Counted from the stretch's first letter, positions 16,755-25,613 are shown. The stretch is 32,302 nucleotides of DNA from Planctomycetota bacterium (GCA_024280885.1 JAJRPF010000013.1:1-32302); one strand, 5' to 3'. Numbers and translations are program-made. Notes: generated from the sequence alone by a model not told the origin.

Positions 16755-16773
16755 CGGCCGCGTACTGCGGCCG
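16755..16773. terminator. Hairpin between convergent protease and carboxylase genes
   Basis: Arms CGGCCGC (16755-16761) and GCGGCCG (16767-16773), loop GTACT. It sits in a 51-bp gap, 27 nt after the protease stop and 5 nt beyond the stop of the minus-strand carrier gene. It is a probable shared terminator, with no T-tract. Confidence 0.55.
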
Positions 16774-16778
16774 GGGGA

Positions 16779-17297
16779 CTACTCCAGCGTGATGAGCGCG
16801 TCGCCTTTCGCGACGGTCGTGCCCGGTGTGACATGGACGGCGACGACCGCTCCGTCGGTGTCGGAGCGGATCTCGTTCTCCATCTTCATCGCCTCGAGGA
16901 TCAGCAGCGGCTGTCCGTGCTCCACCTGCTGGCCGACGTCGACGCGGATCTCGCGCACGATGCCAGGCATCACAGAGCGCAGCATACCTCCGCCAGCACG
17001 TCCGCCGCCCGCTCCCTCGGCGGCGCGCGCCGCTGCCTCGCGCTCGTCCGTGACAGAGCAATGCCACGTCTCGGAACCCAGCGTCAGTGTGAGATCGTCG
17101 TTGGGTCCGTCCGCGACGACCGGAAGCTGTCGCGTTCCGACCAGCAGTGAGTAGGAACCACTCGATCGCACAGCGCAGAGTTCGACCGGCGTCTCGACCC
17201 CGTCGTTGACGTCAGGATGGACGACGAAGAGGGCTCCGCCGCGCTCCACCAACTCGATCTCGACGGATTCGTCGTCGATCTGCACCTGATATTTCAC
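16779..17297 (-). CDS. Biotin carboxyl carrier protein with BT-like N-terminal region
   Basis: A 172-residue protein. Residues about 104-172 form a biotinyl/lipoyl domain with EAMKM at 135-139; Lys138 should carry biotin, attached by biotin ligase. The carrier swings between the biotin carboxylase and the carboxyltransferase. Residues 1-80 are beta-rich and look like the second half of the BT linker domain found inside propionyl-CoA carboxylase alpha subunits. An Ala/Gly linker (88-104) joins them. The GTG start overlaps the biotin carboxylase stop (GTGA) and has GGGAGG six bases upstream. This supports a genuine separate start rather than a sequencing frameshift. It is the last gene of the six-gene run. 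Confidence 0.92.
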   Translation of the reverse strand: MKYQVQIDDESVEIELVERGGALFVVHPDVNDGVETPVELCAVRSSGSYSLLVGTRQLPVVADGPNDDLTLTLGSETWHCSVTDEREAAARAAEGAGGGRAGGGMLRSVMPGIVREIRVDVGQQVEHGQPLLILEAMKMENEIRSDTDGAVVAVHVTPGTTVAKGDALITLE

Positions 17298-18859
17298 GAC
17301 GCGCCTCCCATCGCCCGGCGACGTACGTGCACGACCCACGGTGAGATGCCGCCATTCGGCCCGTCGGAGCCTGCACCGCTCGTCGCTCGCTTGCGCGCCC
17401 GCTCGCGATGGATCAGCGCAGCCGTGACAGCCGCAGCCAGGCGGTGGCGTCCGACGCCGTGACCGAGAACCGCGTCGAGTCGCTCGTCGAGGAAGCTCGT
17501 ATCGTAGCGCCCCTCGACGATCTCCGGCTGACGGAGCAACTGCAGCGAGAAGGGGATCGTCGTGCTGATCCCCGCGACGACGAATTCCCGCAGCGCGGCG
17601 CGCGTGCGTTCGAGAGCGGCGCTGCGATCCTCGCCCCAGCACACGAGCTTGCCGATCATCGAGTCGTAGAAGAGCGTGATCTCCTGCCCCTCGTAAAGGA
17701 ACGTATCGAGACGCACACCCGGCCCGCCGGGGACCTCGAGATGCTCGACGCGACCGCCCGACGGAAAGAACCCGTGCTCCGGATCCTCCGCGCAGATGCG
17801 TACCTCGATTGCGTGGCCGTTGCGGCGAACGTCGCTCTGCTGGAACGAGAGTTCCTCGCCGGCCGCAATGCGCAACTGCTCGCGCGCAAGATCGACTCCG
17901 TAGACCATCTCGGTCACGGTGTGCTCGACCTGAAGGCGCGTGTTCATCTCGAGGAAGTAGTACTCGCCCGTCTGGTCGACGAGGAACTCCATGGTGCCCG
18001 CATTCACGTAGTCGACCGCCGCTGCGCCACGCACTGCTGCGGCGCCCATCGCTGCGCGCGTCTCCTCGGGGAGCCACGACGACGGGCACTCCTCGACCAA
18101 CTTCTGATGCCGCCGCTGCAATGAGCACTCGCGCTCGCCCAGATGCACCACGTTGCCGTGCGTGTCACGCAGGATCTGGATCTCGATGTGTCGCGGTCGG
18201 TCGATCGCCTTCTCGACGTAGATTGAGCCATCGCCAAACGAGGTCTGCGACTCACTCGATGCGCGTTCGTAGGCCGGCTCCACGTCCTCGCTGCGCTCGA
18301 CTCGACGGATCCCCTTGCCGCCGCCTCCGGCGACCGCCTTCAGCATGACGGGGTAGCCGATCTCATCGCATGTGCGCCGCGCGTCAGCGGCATCCACGCA
18401 TGCAGTGAGGGTTCCCGGGACGACCGGAACACCGGCTGCGTCCATGGCCCGGCGGGCCGAGACCTTCGCGCCCATTTGGCGCATCGTGGCGCCGGTCGGG
18501 CCGACGAAGACGATGCCGGCCGCCTCACACGCGTCGGCGAAGTCGGCGTTCTCGCTGAGGAAGCCGTAGCCCGGGTGAACGGCGTCGGCGCCTGTCTGCT
18601 TCGCGACGGCGAGGATCTTCTCGATCGAGAGATAGGTCTCGGCGGGGGAGATGCCGCCGAGTGCGATGGCTTCGTCGGCCATGCGCACGTGCGGGTCGCG
18701 CCGATCGACGTCGGAGTAAACCGCCACCGTCGCGAGGCCCTCGAGGCGGCAGGCGCGCATTACCCGGACGGCGATCTCGCCCCGGTTCGCAACCAGAACC
18801 TTCGAGATGGCTGTCTTCGAACCGGCCTTCGAATTGGCCGTGGTCGAGCGCGCCGTCAC
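17294..18859 (-). CDS. Biotin carboxylase subunit of an acyl-CoA carboxylase
   Basis: A 521-residue enzyme that carboxylates biotin using ATP and bicarbonate. The N-terminal domain has [12 protein letters not shown] (21-32), the ATP-grasp has GGGGKG (178-183), and the signature MNTRLQVEH (305-313) contributes catalytic residues. Standalone AccC proteins are about 450 residues. Here the chain runs 60-70 residues further, ending in [11 protein letters not shown], which resembles the start of the BT linker of propionyl-CoA carboxylase alpha. The GTG start overlaps the stop of the carboxyltransferase gene (GTGA). The first 19 residues are a Ser/Thr-rich extension. Together with the next gene (172 residues) the total of 693 matches a fused alpha subunit. 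Substrate choice is set by the beta subunit. Confidence 0.94.
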   Translation of the reverse strand: MTARSTTANSKAGSKTAISKVLVANRGEIAVRVMRACRLEGLATVAVYSDVDRRDPHVRMADEAIALGGISPAETYLSIEKILAVAKQTGADAVHPGYGFLSENADFADACEAAGIVFVGPTGATMRQMGAKVSARRAMDAAGVPVVPGTLTACVDAADARRTCDEIGYPVMLKAVAGGGGKGIRRVERSEDVEPAYERASSESQTSFGDGSIYVEKAIDRPRHIEIQILRDTHGNVVHLGERECSLQRRHQKLVEECPSSWLPEETRAAMGAAAVRGAAAVDYVNAGTMEFLVDQTGEYYFLEMNTRLQVEHTVTEMVYGVDLAREQLRIAAGEELSFQQSDVRRNGHAIEVRICAEDPEHGFFPSGGRVEHLEVPGGPGVRLDTFLYEGQEITLFYDSMIGKLVCWGEDRSAALERTRAALREFVVAGISTTIPFSLQLLRQPEIVEGRYDTSFLDERLDAVLGHGVGRHRLAAAVTAALIHRERARKRATSGAGSDGPNGGISPWVVHVRRRAMGGAS

Positions 18860-20406
18860 AGCGGGATGTTCCCGTGCTTCTTCGGCGGGTTCGTGTCGCG
18901 CTTCGTCTTCAGCAAGTCCATCGCGCGACAGAGTCGGTAGCGGGTCTGCGACGGCTCAATGATGTCGTCGATATAGCCCTCGCCCGCGGCCTTGTACGGG
19001 TTCGCGAACGTCTCACGATAGTCGTCGATCAGCGCCTGCTCTTCGGCCTCGGGATCGTCGGAGGCCTTGATCTCCTTGCGGAAGATGATCTCGACCGCGC
19101 CCTTCGCTCCCATCACCGCAATCTCCGCACCCGGCCAGGCGAGATTCACGTCGCCGCGGATGTGCTTCGACGACATCACGTCGTACGCGCCGCCGTACGC
19201 CTTGCGCGTGATGACGGTGATCTTCGGCACGGTGGCTTCGCAGTACGCGTAGAGCAACTTCGCGCCGTGACGGATGATGCCGTTCCACTCTTGATCCGTG
19301 CCGGGCAGGAAGCCGGGGACGTCCTCGAACGTGACCAGCGGGATGTTGAACGCGTCGCAGAAACGCACGAAGCGCGCCGCTTTCACCGACGCGTCGATGT
19401 CGAGCACTCCCGCGAGTACGGCCGGCTGGTTGGCGACGATGCCGCACACGCGGCCGCCCAGGCGCGCGAAGCCGACGACGATATTCGGTGCGAACTCTTC
19501 GTGAACCTCGAAGAACGATCCCGTGTCCACCACGCCGGTGATGACGTCGCGGATCTCGTATGGGCGGTTGGGGTCCGCTGGCACGATCGAGTCGAGCGCG
19601 GGGTCCGCGCGGTCGATCGGGTCGTCGGTCGGGACGAAGGGCGGGTCCTCGGCGTTGTTCGAGGGGAGGTACGAGAGTAGATGCCGCAGTAGAGCCAGAC
19701 TCGCCGCGTCGTTCGCCGCCGTGAAGTGCGCCACACCCGACTTGCCAGCGTGAGCGTGCGCGCCGCCCAGGTCTTCGGACGTCACCTCTTCGTGCGTCAC
19801 AGTCTTCACGACGTTCGGGCCCGTCACGAACATGTAGGACGTCTTCTCGACCATGCACACGAAGTCGGTGATCGCGGGCGAGTAGACGGCGCCACCGGCG
19901 CATGGCCCCATGACCGCCGATAACTGCGGCACGACGCCAGACGCGAGCGTGTTGCGGAGGAAGATCTCGGCGTAGCCGCCCAGGGAGACGACGCCCTCCT
20001 GGATGCGCGCACCGCCGGAGTCGTTCAATCCCACGACGGGTGCGCCGACTTTGATCGCCTGGTCCATCAGGCGGCAAATCTTCTCGGCGTACGCGCCGGA
20101 CAGGCTGCCGCCGAACACGGTGAAGTCCTGCGAGAACACGAACACGGGCCGACCGTCCACCGTGCCGTGGCCGGTGATGACGCCATCGCCCAGAAAACGC
20201 TTCTCCGCCATCCCGAAATCGGAGCAGCGATGCGTGACGAATTGTCCGGACTCGATGAACGAGCCCTCGTCCAGGAAGAGTGTCACGCGCTCGCGCGCCG
20301 TCAGCTTCCCCTTCTCGTGCTGGCGTTTCGTTGCGGCATCGCCGCCGCCCTTCTGTGCCTGTTCGCGCATCGCGTGCAGGCGCTCGATTGGTGTAGGACC
20401 ACTCAC
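18856..20406 (-). CDS. Acyl-CoA (probably propionyl-CoA) carboxylase beta subunit
   Basis: A 516-residue carboxyltransferase moving CO2 from biotin to acyl-CoA. Motifs include [20 protein letters not shown] (91-110), GGARIQEG (131-138), the oxyanion-hole strings [11 protein letters not shown] (167-177) and [13 protein letters not shown] (365-377), and AYGGAYDVM (403-411). An Asp in the GGAYDV context is the residue associated with propionyl- rather than acetyl-CoA preference in actinobacterial enzymes, and the upstream epimerase supports that. The GTG start at 20404-20406 overlaps the epimerase stop (GTGA). Fourteen extra in-frame upstream codons would lie inside the epimerase gene and are rejected. 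A methylmalonyl-CoA decarboxylase role is less likely because no membrane subunits are nearby. Confidence 0.94.
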   Translation of the reverse strand: MSGPTPIERLHAMREQAQKGGGDAATKRQHEKGKLTARERVTLFLDEGSFIESGQFVTHRCSDFGMAEKRFLGDGVITGHGTVDGRPVFVFSQDFTVFGGSLSGAYAEKICRLMDQAIKVGAPVVGLNDSGGARIQEGVVSLGGYAEIFLRNTLASGVVPQLSAVMGPCAGGAVYSPAITDFVCMVEKTSYMFVTGPNVVKTVTHEEVTSEDLGGAHAHAGKSGVAHFTAANDAASLALLRHLLSYLPSNNAEDPPFVPTDDPIDRADPALDSIVPADPNRPYEIRDVITGVVDTGSFFEVHEEFAPNIVVGFARLGGRVCGIVANQPAVLAGVLDIDASVKAARFVRFCDAFNIPLVTFEDVPGFLPGTDQEWNGIIRHGAKLLYAYCEATVPKITVITRKAYGGAYDVMSSKHIRGDVNLAWPGAEIAVMGAKGAVEIIFRKEIKASDDPEAEEQALIDDYRETFANPYKAAGEGYIDDIIEPSQTRYRLCRAMDLLKTKRDTNPPKKHGNIPL

Positions 20407-20804
20407 GTCTTGGGTGTCTCCTGGAGTTCGACGAGGACACCGCCGCACGATTTGGGATGCACGAATACGATCGGGAGTCCGGCGGCACCGATCGTGGGCT
20501 CTTCGTTCACGAGCGTGACGCCCTTCGCCAGGAGATCTGCGACCGTTGCGCGCAGATCGTCCACGCGAAAGCAGACGTGGTGCAAGCCGGGCCGGTTCTT
20601 CGCGAGGAAGCGTCCGACCGGCGTGTTCGCGCCGGTCGGTTCGGTCATCTCGATCACAGCGTTGCCGGCGGAGAGCTTGATCACGCGGACGCCCTGATCG
20701 GCGACCTCCGTACGCTTCACAATCTCGAGCCCGAAGAGGTCGGAAAATATCTCCGCCAGGGCGCTCGCGTCCAGGGTGGCGATGTTGACGTGATCCAATT
20801 CCAT
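20403..20804 (-). CDS. mce: Methylmalonyl-CoA epimerase
   Basis: A 133-residue glyoxalase/VOC-fold enzyme that interconverts (S)- and (R)-methylmalonyl-CoA, linking propionyl-CoA carboxylase to the B12-dependent mutase. Candidate metal ligands are in the expected strings: His5 (MELDHVNIA), Gln37 (DQGVRVI), His75 (LHHVCF) and Glu126 (VLVELQE). [12 protein letters not shown] near the end is a family hallmark. The ATG at 20804 was chosen because GGAGG lies five bases upstream; a start 19 codons earlier adds a low-complexity tail. The stop overlaps the beta subunit GTG. No methylmalonyl-CoA mutase is in the window. Confidence 0.93.
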   Translation of the reverse strand: MELDHVNIATLDASALAEIFSDLFGLEIVKRTEVADQGVRVIKLSAGNAVIEMTEPTGANTPVGRFLAKNRPGLHHVCFRVDDLRATVADLLAKGVTLVNEEPTIGAAGLPIVFVHPKSCGGVLVELQETPKT

Positions 20805-20896
20805 CGCAACCTCCGGACGCGACTCCGATTCCGACCGAGCCCGCGCTTCAGACTGCGACACCCGGGGCCGGCACCGGCTCGACTTCAGGTGAGGTC

Positions 20897-22909
20897 TCAG
20901 ATCAGACCGAGACCGAACCCGTCGTCTTCTTCCTCGTCCTCCACAACATCCGCTTCGGCTGTGTCGGAGTCCGCGTCGCCATCGGCAGCGTCTTCCCCAG
21001 ACTCGTCGCTAGCACACGTCTCGGCTGCCTCGTCCACCTCGGCGTCGCACGCCGGGGCATCCATGTCAGCGGCCATCTCGACGTCGGTCGCGCCGATATC
21101 GGTGCTGTCGATCGTCGGTTCCTCGTCCGCCACCTCGATCGGCGCGGGCGTTTCCGGCTTCGGCTGTTCCACGAGACCGAAGCCGAAGTCGTCTGCCGGA
21201 GCTGATGCCACGGCTGGCGCTTCTACAGGCGTCTCTGCTGGGGCTTCCGCCACTGGATCTGCAGTGCGGGGCTCACGGCGCGGGCGTTCGCGGCGAGGTC
21301 GCCGGCCCTCATCGTCGCGGTCGCGTCCGGGCTTCCGCCCTTCGTCGCCGCGCGGGTCACCACCACGATCGGGCGCCGCGGCGCTGCGTGCCGCGTCGCG
21401 ATCTCGTCGCGGCCGCCGCGCGCCTCGATCCTCGTCGCCGCCGCGCCGGTTGTCCCGTCCGCGGCCGCCGCTGTTCCGATTCTCGCTGTCTTGGTTGTCA
21501 CGGGCCTGGTTGTCACGGGCCTGGTTGTCACGGGCCTGGGGCGCATCGCGATCCTCGCGCGGACGCCGTTCGCGCGCGTCCTCGCGGCGCGGCCGATCAT
21601 CCCGGTCTCCGCGACTCCGGCCTTGACGATCTCGGTCCTCACGACCGCGGCGTGGCTGGCGCTCGCCGCCGCTCTGGTCTCGGCTCTGATCCCGAGCCTG
21701 ATCTCGATCGCCACGACCCCGGGTGCGCTCATCGCTTCCGCGACCGTCTCTGTCGTCGCGGTCGCTGCGGTTGCGCCCGCGATTCCCACGATCCCCGTCG
21801 CTGCGAGTTCCTTCGCTGCGAGCATCGCGGCTGCGTGGCCCGCGTCCGTCGCGGTAGCTGCGTTCGTCTCGGTCTTCGCGGTCACGACGACGCGGACGGT
21901 CATCCCCGTCTGCGCGCTGGTCGCTCCGGCCTCCGCGTGTCCCGCGGTCGCCTTCGTCGCGGTCGCGACCCTGCGAGCCACGGTTGTCGCGCGATCCGCG
22001 CTCATCGCGAGAACTACGCCCGTCCCGGCTGCCACGATCGTCTCGACCGCGGGAGTCGCTGCCACGACCGCGTCCGGATCCGCTGCCGTCCCGATCGCTC
22101 CGATCGCCCCGGTGCTCGTCGCGCGAGCGCTCGCGGCGGGGTTCTCTGGTCTCGCGCTCACCGCGATGCCGATCATCCCGACCGCCGCGATCATCGCGCG
22201 CGCCCCGGTCGTCCCAATCGCGGCTGTCTCGATTCCGATTGTCGTCCCGACTCCGATTGTCTCGGTCCCGATTGTCTCGGTCCCGATTGTCTCCGTCCCG
22301 ACCACCCTGGTTTCGGCTGTCCCGATCCCGGTCGCTGCGATCTTGGTCACTGCGGTCCCGCTCGCTGCGGTCATCGTGTTGGCCACGATCACCGCTATCT
22401 CTGCCGCGATCACCGCCTCGGTTGCTCCCGCGGCCACGTCCGCCACGACGTCCGCGCCGGGAGGATCCTCCGCGCGCCGAGCCTGAGCCGCCGGAGTCAC
22501 CTCGGGGTTCACCCCGCGAGTCAGACGCCGCTCCGCCGGAACGGTCATCGTCGAAGTCGTCGCCCAGGTTGCCGAGCAGGACCTTCAAGCCATCCGGCCG
22601 GCCCTCGTCGAGGCGGCCCTTGATCGGCTCCGGGTTCAGCAGATCCTTGTGAGGGAGAGGGCCAGCGCGAGAGTCATCACCGCGGGTGTCACCGCGGGTG
22701 TCACCGCGGGTGTCACGGTCTCGATACTCGCGGTCGGAGCGCGAGTCGTCAGAGCGCCCACCACGCTGCTCTCCACCACGCTGGTCTGCGCCGCGCGGCT
22801 CGTCGCCACGCTGCTCCCCATCCCGCTGGTCCGCGGAACTTCCACGGCGTCGTCCACGACGCCGACTTCTTCTCTCACCACCGGACTCGGTGCTTCCGTC
22901 GCTGTGCAT
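20897..22909 (-). CDS. Arg/Asp-rich mixed-charge low-complexity protein
   Basis: A 670-residue protein of unrecognised family. An Arg-rich N-terminus (12-22) is followed by RGD/RGG-like units. A short ordinary-looking segment (83-120) has LPHKDLLNPEPIKGRL and LKVLLGNLGDDFDDD. About 420 residues (125-550) then consist mostly of R, D, G, S and N in RDRDNR-like patterns. A Pro/Ala/Glu stretch precedes an acidic tail (about 595-670). The motif DDFGFGL (577-583) recurs as DDGFGLGL at the very end. Synonymous codons vary (CGC, CGA, CGG; GAC, GAT) while the R/D pattern is kept, so this frame is under selection; other open frames here are shadows. An in-frame TAA lies 12 nt before the ATG. It is probably disordered, possibly RNA-binding or condensate-forming (inference). 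Confidence 0.72.
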   Translation of the reverse strand: MHSDGSTESGGERRSRRRGRRRGSSADQRDGEQRGDEPRGADQRGGEQRGGRSDDSRSDREYRDRDTRGDTRGDTRGDDSRAGPLPHKDLLNPEPIKGRLDEGRPDGLKVLLGNLGDDFDDDRSGGAASDSRGEPRGDSGGSGSARGGSSRRGRRGGRGRGSNRGGDRGRDSGDRGQHDDRSERDRSDQDRSDRDRDSRNQGGRDGDNRDRDNRDRDNRSRDDNRNRDSRDWDDRGARDDRGGRDDRHRGERETREPRRERSRDEHRGDRSDRDGSGSGRGRGSDSRGRDDRGSRDGRSSRDERGSRDNRGSQGRDRDEGDRGTRGGRSDQRADGDDRPRRRDREDRDERSYRDGRGPRSRDARSEGTRSDGDRGNRGRNRSDRDDRDGRGSDERTRGRGDRDQARDQSRDQSGGERQPRRGREDRDRQGRSRGDRDDRPRREDARERRPREDRDAPQARDNQARDNQARDNQDSENRNSGGRGRDNRRGGDEDRGARRPRRDRDAARSAAAPDRGGDPRGDEGRKPGRDRDDEGRRPRRERPRREPRTADPVAEAPAETPVEAPAVASAPADDFGFGLVEQPKPETPAPIEVADEEPTIDSTDIGATDVEMAADMDAPACDAEVDEAAETCASDESGEDAADGDADSDTAEADVVEDEEEDDGFGLGLI
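21493..21537 (-). repeat. 15-bp tandem repeat x3 (ARDNQ) in the R/D-rich gene
   Basis: Three identical copies of GGTTGTCACGGGCCT (plus strand) at 21493-21507, 21508-21522 and 21523-21537, coding repeated ARDNQ on the minus strand. Identity at DNA level implies recent duplication within a region whose other repeats have diverged synonymously. Confidence 0.93.
22253..22297 (-). repeat. 15-bp tandem repeat x3 (RDRDN) in the R/D-rich gene
   Basis: Three units of CCGATTGTCTCGGTC at 22253-22267, 22268-22282 and 22283-22297; the last has one change (CTCC for CTCG). Read on the minus strand they encode RDRDN-type units. Confidence 0.9.
22681..22716 (-). repeat. 12-bp tandem repeat x3 (TRGD) in the R/D-rich gene
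   Basis: Three perfect copies of CGCGGGTGTCAC at 22681-22692, 22693-22704 and 22705-22716. On the minus strand they encode repeated TRGD near the protein's N-terminus. Confidence 0.93.
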
Positions 22910-22992
22910 CCCCGGAACTTATACGGGAGCGGGGCGCTGCTCAACGTCTCCCGGGACCGATTGAGCGGAAGCCTTCGCCGCGCTGCGAACGC

Positions 22993-23952
22993 TCAGCCGC
23001 GGCAGTACTCGAGGAGCCCCTCGATCTCGGTCGGAAGTGGAGCTTCGACCTGCATCTGGTCGCCCGATTGTGGGTGACGAAATGTCAGCTTTCGTGCGTG
23101 GAGCGCCTGACGCGGGCAGATCTTCTGGAGATGGTGTACGACGCCGCCGTACACGCGATCGCTGATGATGGGGTGCCGGATCGATGCCATGTGGACGCGG
23201 ATCTGGTGCGTCCGTCCTGTGCGCGGCATGCACTTCACCCACGTGGCCGCCTCGAAACGCTCGATCACTTCGAAGTAGGTCTCGGACGGTCGCCCGACAT
23301 CCAAGCGCACCGCCTGCTTGGTGCGGTGGGTCCGATGCCTCCCGAGCGGCGCCGAGATCAGGTCGGCATCGAGCTCGATCACGTTCTTGACGACCGCGTG
23401 GTACTCCTTCTTGACCGTGCGCTCGCGAAACTGCGCCGCGAGGGCGTGGTGCGTAAGGTCGTCCTTCGCTACAAGAATGACGCCGCTCGTGTCGCGATCC
23501 AGCCTGTGAACGATCCCGGGGCGCAGCGGTCCCTGCACGCGCGACAACTGGCCGAAGTGGTACGCGAGAGCGTTGGCGAGGGTTCCCGACGGCGCCCCGG
23601 CGCCTGGGTGCACCGTCAGGCGCGGCGGCTTGTTGATGACGAGCAGCCACTCGTCCTCGTAAATGATGTCGAGTTCGATGCGCTCCGGGAGCGCGTAGGG
23701 CTCGGTGCGCTGTCCGATGCTGATCTTGATGACGTCGCCCGCATCCAGCCGCAACCCGGGCCGGATCTTCTTCCCCACGCGGTCGTTGACGGAAACGCGA
23801 TCTTCCTTGATCTGCTTCGCGAGACTTGTGCGGCTGTAGCCTGGGAAGCGGCGCACGAGAAAGACGTCGAGGCGGCTCTGTCGGTCGCCCGGCCCCGCCT
23901 CGAACGTATGGTCGAAGGTTCGTAGTTCGTCGGGCGAGTCGGTTTCCTGCAT
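22993..23952 (-). CDS. RluA/RluD-family pseudouridine synthase
   Basis: A 319-residue enzyme converting uridine to pseudouridine in RNA, most often 23S rRNA for RluD-like members. An S4 RNA-binding domain covers about 25-85 (RLDVFLVRRFPGYSRT, IKEDRVSVND). The catalytic domain has HRLDRDTSG (149-157) with catalytic Asp151 or 152 and the later GRTHQIRVH motif. Length and domain order match RluD. The ATG at 23950-23952 begins the conserved part. Its ribosome site is weak, and an in-frame start 35 codons upstream would run through the 14-bp repeat region, so it was rejected. It is first in the six-gene minus-strand run, 83 bp before the R/D-rich gene. The exact target uridine is unknown. Confidence 0.92.
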   Translation of the reverse strand: MQETDSPDELRTFDHTFEAGPGDRQSRLDVFLVRRFPGYSRTSLAKQIKEDRVSVNDRVGKKIRPGLRLDAGDVIKISIGQRTEPYALPERIELDIIYEDEWLLVINKPPRLTVHPGAGAPSGTLANALAYHFGQLSRVQGPLRPGIVHRLDRDTSGVILVAKDDLTHHALAAQFRERTVKKEYHAVVKNVIELDADLISAPLGRHRTHRTKQAVRLDVGRPSETYFEVIERFEAATWVKCMPRTGRTHQIRVHMASIRHPIISDRVYGGVVHHLQKICPRQALHARKLTFRHPQSGDQMQVEAPLPTEIEGLLEYCRG

Positions 23953-24010
23953 GGCGATGGCGATCGTATCCGTAGTTAGCCTTGCGGTCGCGTGGAGCGT
24001 GACCCGGCGC

Positions 24011-24066
24011 GACGATTGGCCTCCGACAATTGGCGCGTGACAATCGGCACGTGACAATTGGCGGAG
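24011..24066. repeat. Four 14-bp direct repeats in a divergent promoter region
   Basis: Cores GAC[G/A]AT[T/C]GGC begin at 24011, 24025, 24039 and 24053, exactly 14 bp apart. Each core is followed by a variable four-base spacer. A related GCAAATTGGC occurs at 24103-24112 out of phase. The repeats lie in the 238-bp gap between divergent rluD-like and HEAT-like genes, so they could be tandem regulator sites. Conserved core plus variable spacer differs from simple slippage. Confidence 0.85.
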
Positions 24067-24190
24067 GGCGACTTGCGGCTACGATGCCCGGTCCCGGAGG
24101 AAGCAAATTGGCGCAGGCACAACCAGACACGAAGTCCCACTCGGCATCCGACATTACCGGCCTGCCCGGGCGCGGTGTGGGGGCCACCTC

Positions 24191-25609
24191 ATGAGCGACG
24201 AGCGTGAACCCTCCGGCGCCGCGGGGACTTCTGGCGGGGCGGGGGCGTCTGGCTTTCTCGCGTATTGGGGGCCGCCGGTGGCGATTGGGCTCCTCGTCGG
24301 GCTCGGCATCGTTCTCGCCGTCCGCTCGCTCGACATCGGCAAGACCGACGTCGATCAGATCATCGAGCAGTACGAGTGGAACGTCTACGACAACAACCTG
24401 AAGCTCGAGGAGCAGGTAGCGAAGCTGGGAGCGTCGGCTCGCAGTGACGTGGTCTCCGCGTTCGAGGATGCGCCGGGCGGAGAGTGGGCGGATCTCAAGA
24501 CCTGGATCGCCGAGATGCTGCTGAAGGATCCGTTCTTCGACTCTGAGACACTGATCCGGGCCGCGCGGAGCGACGATACATGGAATCGGCGGTGCGCCGC
24601 AGCCGCTCTGGCGCGTGTGCTGCGCGAGGATGCGGACCCGGACGTGGTCATGCCCGGGCTACTTGAGTGGCTGACGGATCTGTCGATCGACGATCATGCG
24701 ATCGCGATCTCGGCGCTCGGATTGCTCGGGCCGTTGCCGTCGCAGTGGCAGGAGCCCGTGAAGGTGGCCTTGCTCGCACTTGCCGAGAAACGGGCTCCGG
24801 TTGCCGATGACGATTGGCTGCCCGAGGACCGCGAGATCACCATCCAGCAGGGCTTGAACCGCTACGCATCCGACGAGCGGGTGCAGGCACTGCTCTATCA
24901 CATCTTGGCCGACGATACCGACGACTTGGGTCCCCGCGTCGCTGCTGTGCGCGCCCTCTCCGAGAATGCACTCTTCGCCGATGTCGAGGCGTGGAAGGCT
25001 GGCGCACGGGCCACCGACGAGACCGTCCGACAGGCCGTTGCGGAGAACCTCTTCCGCACGCCGGAGCCGTCGTTCGCCGAGGTCTTGCAACCCATGCACG
25101 TGGATGCGCACTGGGCAGTCAGGCAGGGGAGCCTCGACACGCAAGTCGCGCGGCGTCAGGAGACGATGTTGCCCGTCATGGACCAACTCCTCGCGGACTA
25201 CGAGCAGTGGGTGCGCTTCGGGGCGATGGAAGCGTGCGCGGTGTTCAAGAACTCGCCTGGCAAGGAGGCGCGCAACGGCATGCTCTTGCGCCTGCTTGCC
25301 GAGAGCGACGAGAGCACGGACGTCGAGGGCGCGATCCTGGCGCTCTACTCCATCTCGGGCAAGACGTTCGGTTTCCGTGAAGTGGACGTCCACCAGCACG
25401 TCCAAGAGGTCGAAGAATCTGCGCTCGCGGCCTTCATGAAGGACCCGGAGGGTCGCGCGGAAGCGGTGCAGAAGTTCCGCGAGGCGTTCGGCGGCACCGC
25501 GGTGTGGACGAAGGCGGATCACATCGGCACGTTGGAGAAGCTGCGCAAGCACGCCGATCCGAACAATCGCGAGCGCGCAGAGCGCCTGCTGGGCGAGTTG
25601 AACGATTGA
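24191..25609 (+). CDS. Membrane-anchored alpha-helical (HEAT-like) repeat protein
   Basis: A 472-residue protein with a Gly/Ala-rich N-terminus, one hydrophobic segment (about 25-45, WGPPVAIGLLVGLGIVLAV) and a long soluble domain built of helical pairs. Repeats such as RRCAAAALARVLRED, RVAAVRALSENALF and WVRFGAMEACAVF resemble HEAT/ARM units. Such domains act as protein scaffolds; no catalytic motif is visible. The N-in/C-out arrangement would place the repeats in the periplasm, but the topology is inferred. The ATG has only a G-rich run upstream as a possible ribosome site. It is divergent from the pseudouridine synthase gene and ends before an 18-bp repeat. Confidence 0.8.
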   Translation: MSDEREPSGAAGTSGGAGASGFLAYWGPPVAIGLLVGLGIVLAVRSLDIGKTDVDQIIEQYEWNVYDNNLKLEEQVAKLGASARSDVVSAFEDAPGGEWADLKTWIAEMLLKDPFFDSETLIRAARSDDTWNRRCAAAALARVLREDADPDVVMPGLLEWLTDLSIDDHAIAISALGLLGPLPSQWQEPVKVALLALAEKRAPVADDDWLPEDREITIQQGLNRYASDERVQALLYHILADDTDDLGPRVAAVRALSENALFADVEAWKAGARATDETVRQAVAENLFRTPEPSFAEVLQPMHVDAHWAVRQGSLDTQVARRQETMLPVMDQLLADYEQWVRFGAMEACAVFKNSPGKEARNGMLLRLLAESDESTDVEGAILALYSISGKTFGFREVDVHQHVQEVEESALAAFMKDPEGRAEAVQKFREAFGGTAVWTKADHIGTLEKLRKHADPNNRERAERLLGELND

Positions 25610-25613
25610 CTCC

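Noticed and set aside
17290..17300. Sequencing frameshift between biotin carboxylase and the carrier
   Set aside because: The GTG start has its own strong ribosome site and the GTGA overlap matches the neighbouring junctions. It is not excluded, and is noted in the findings.
20457..22652. Long open frames on the plus strand and in other minus frames across the R/D-rich gene
   Set aside because: They arise from the repetitive, stop-poor composition. Only the 670-residue minus frame keeps a consistent amino-acid pattern with varied synonymous codons and has ordinary-looking ends.
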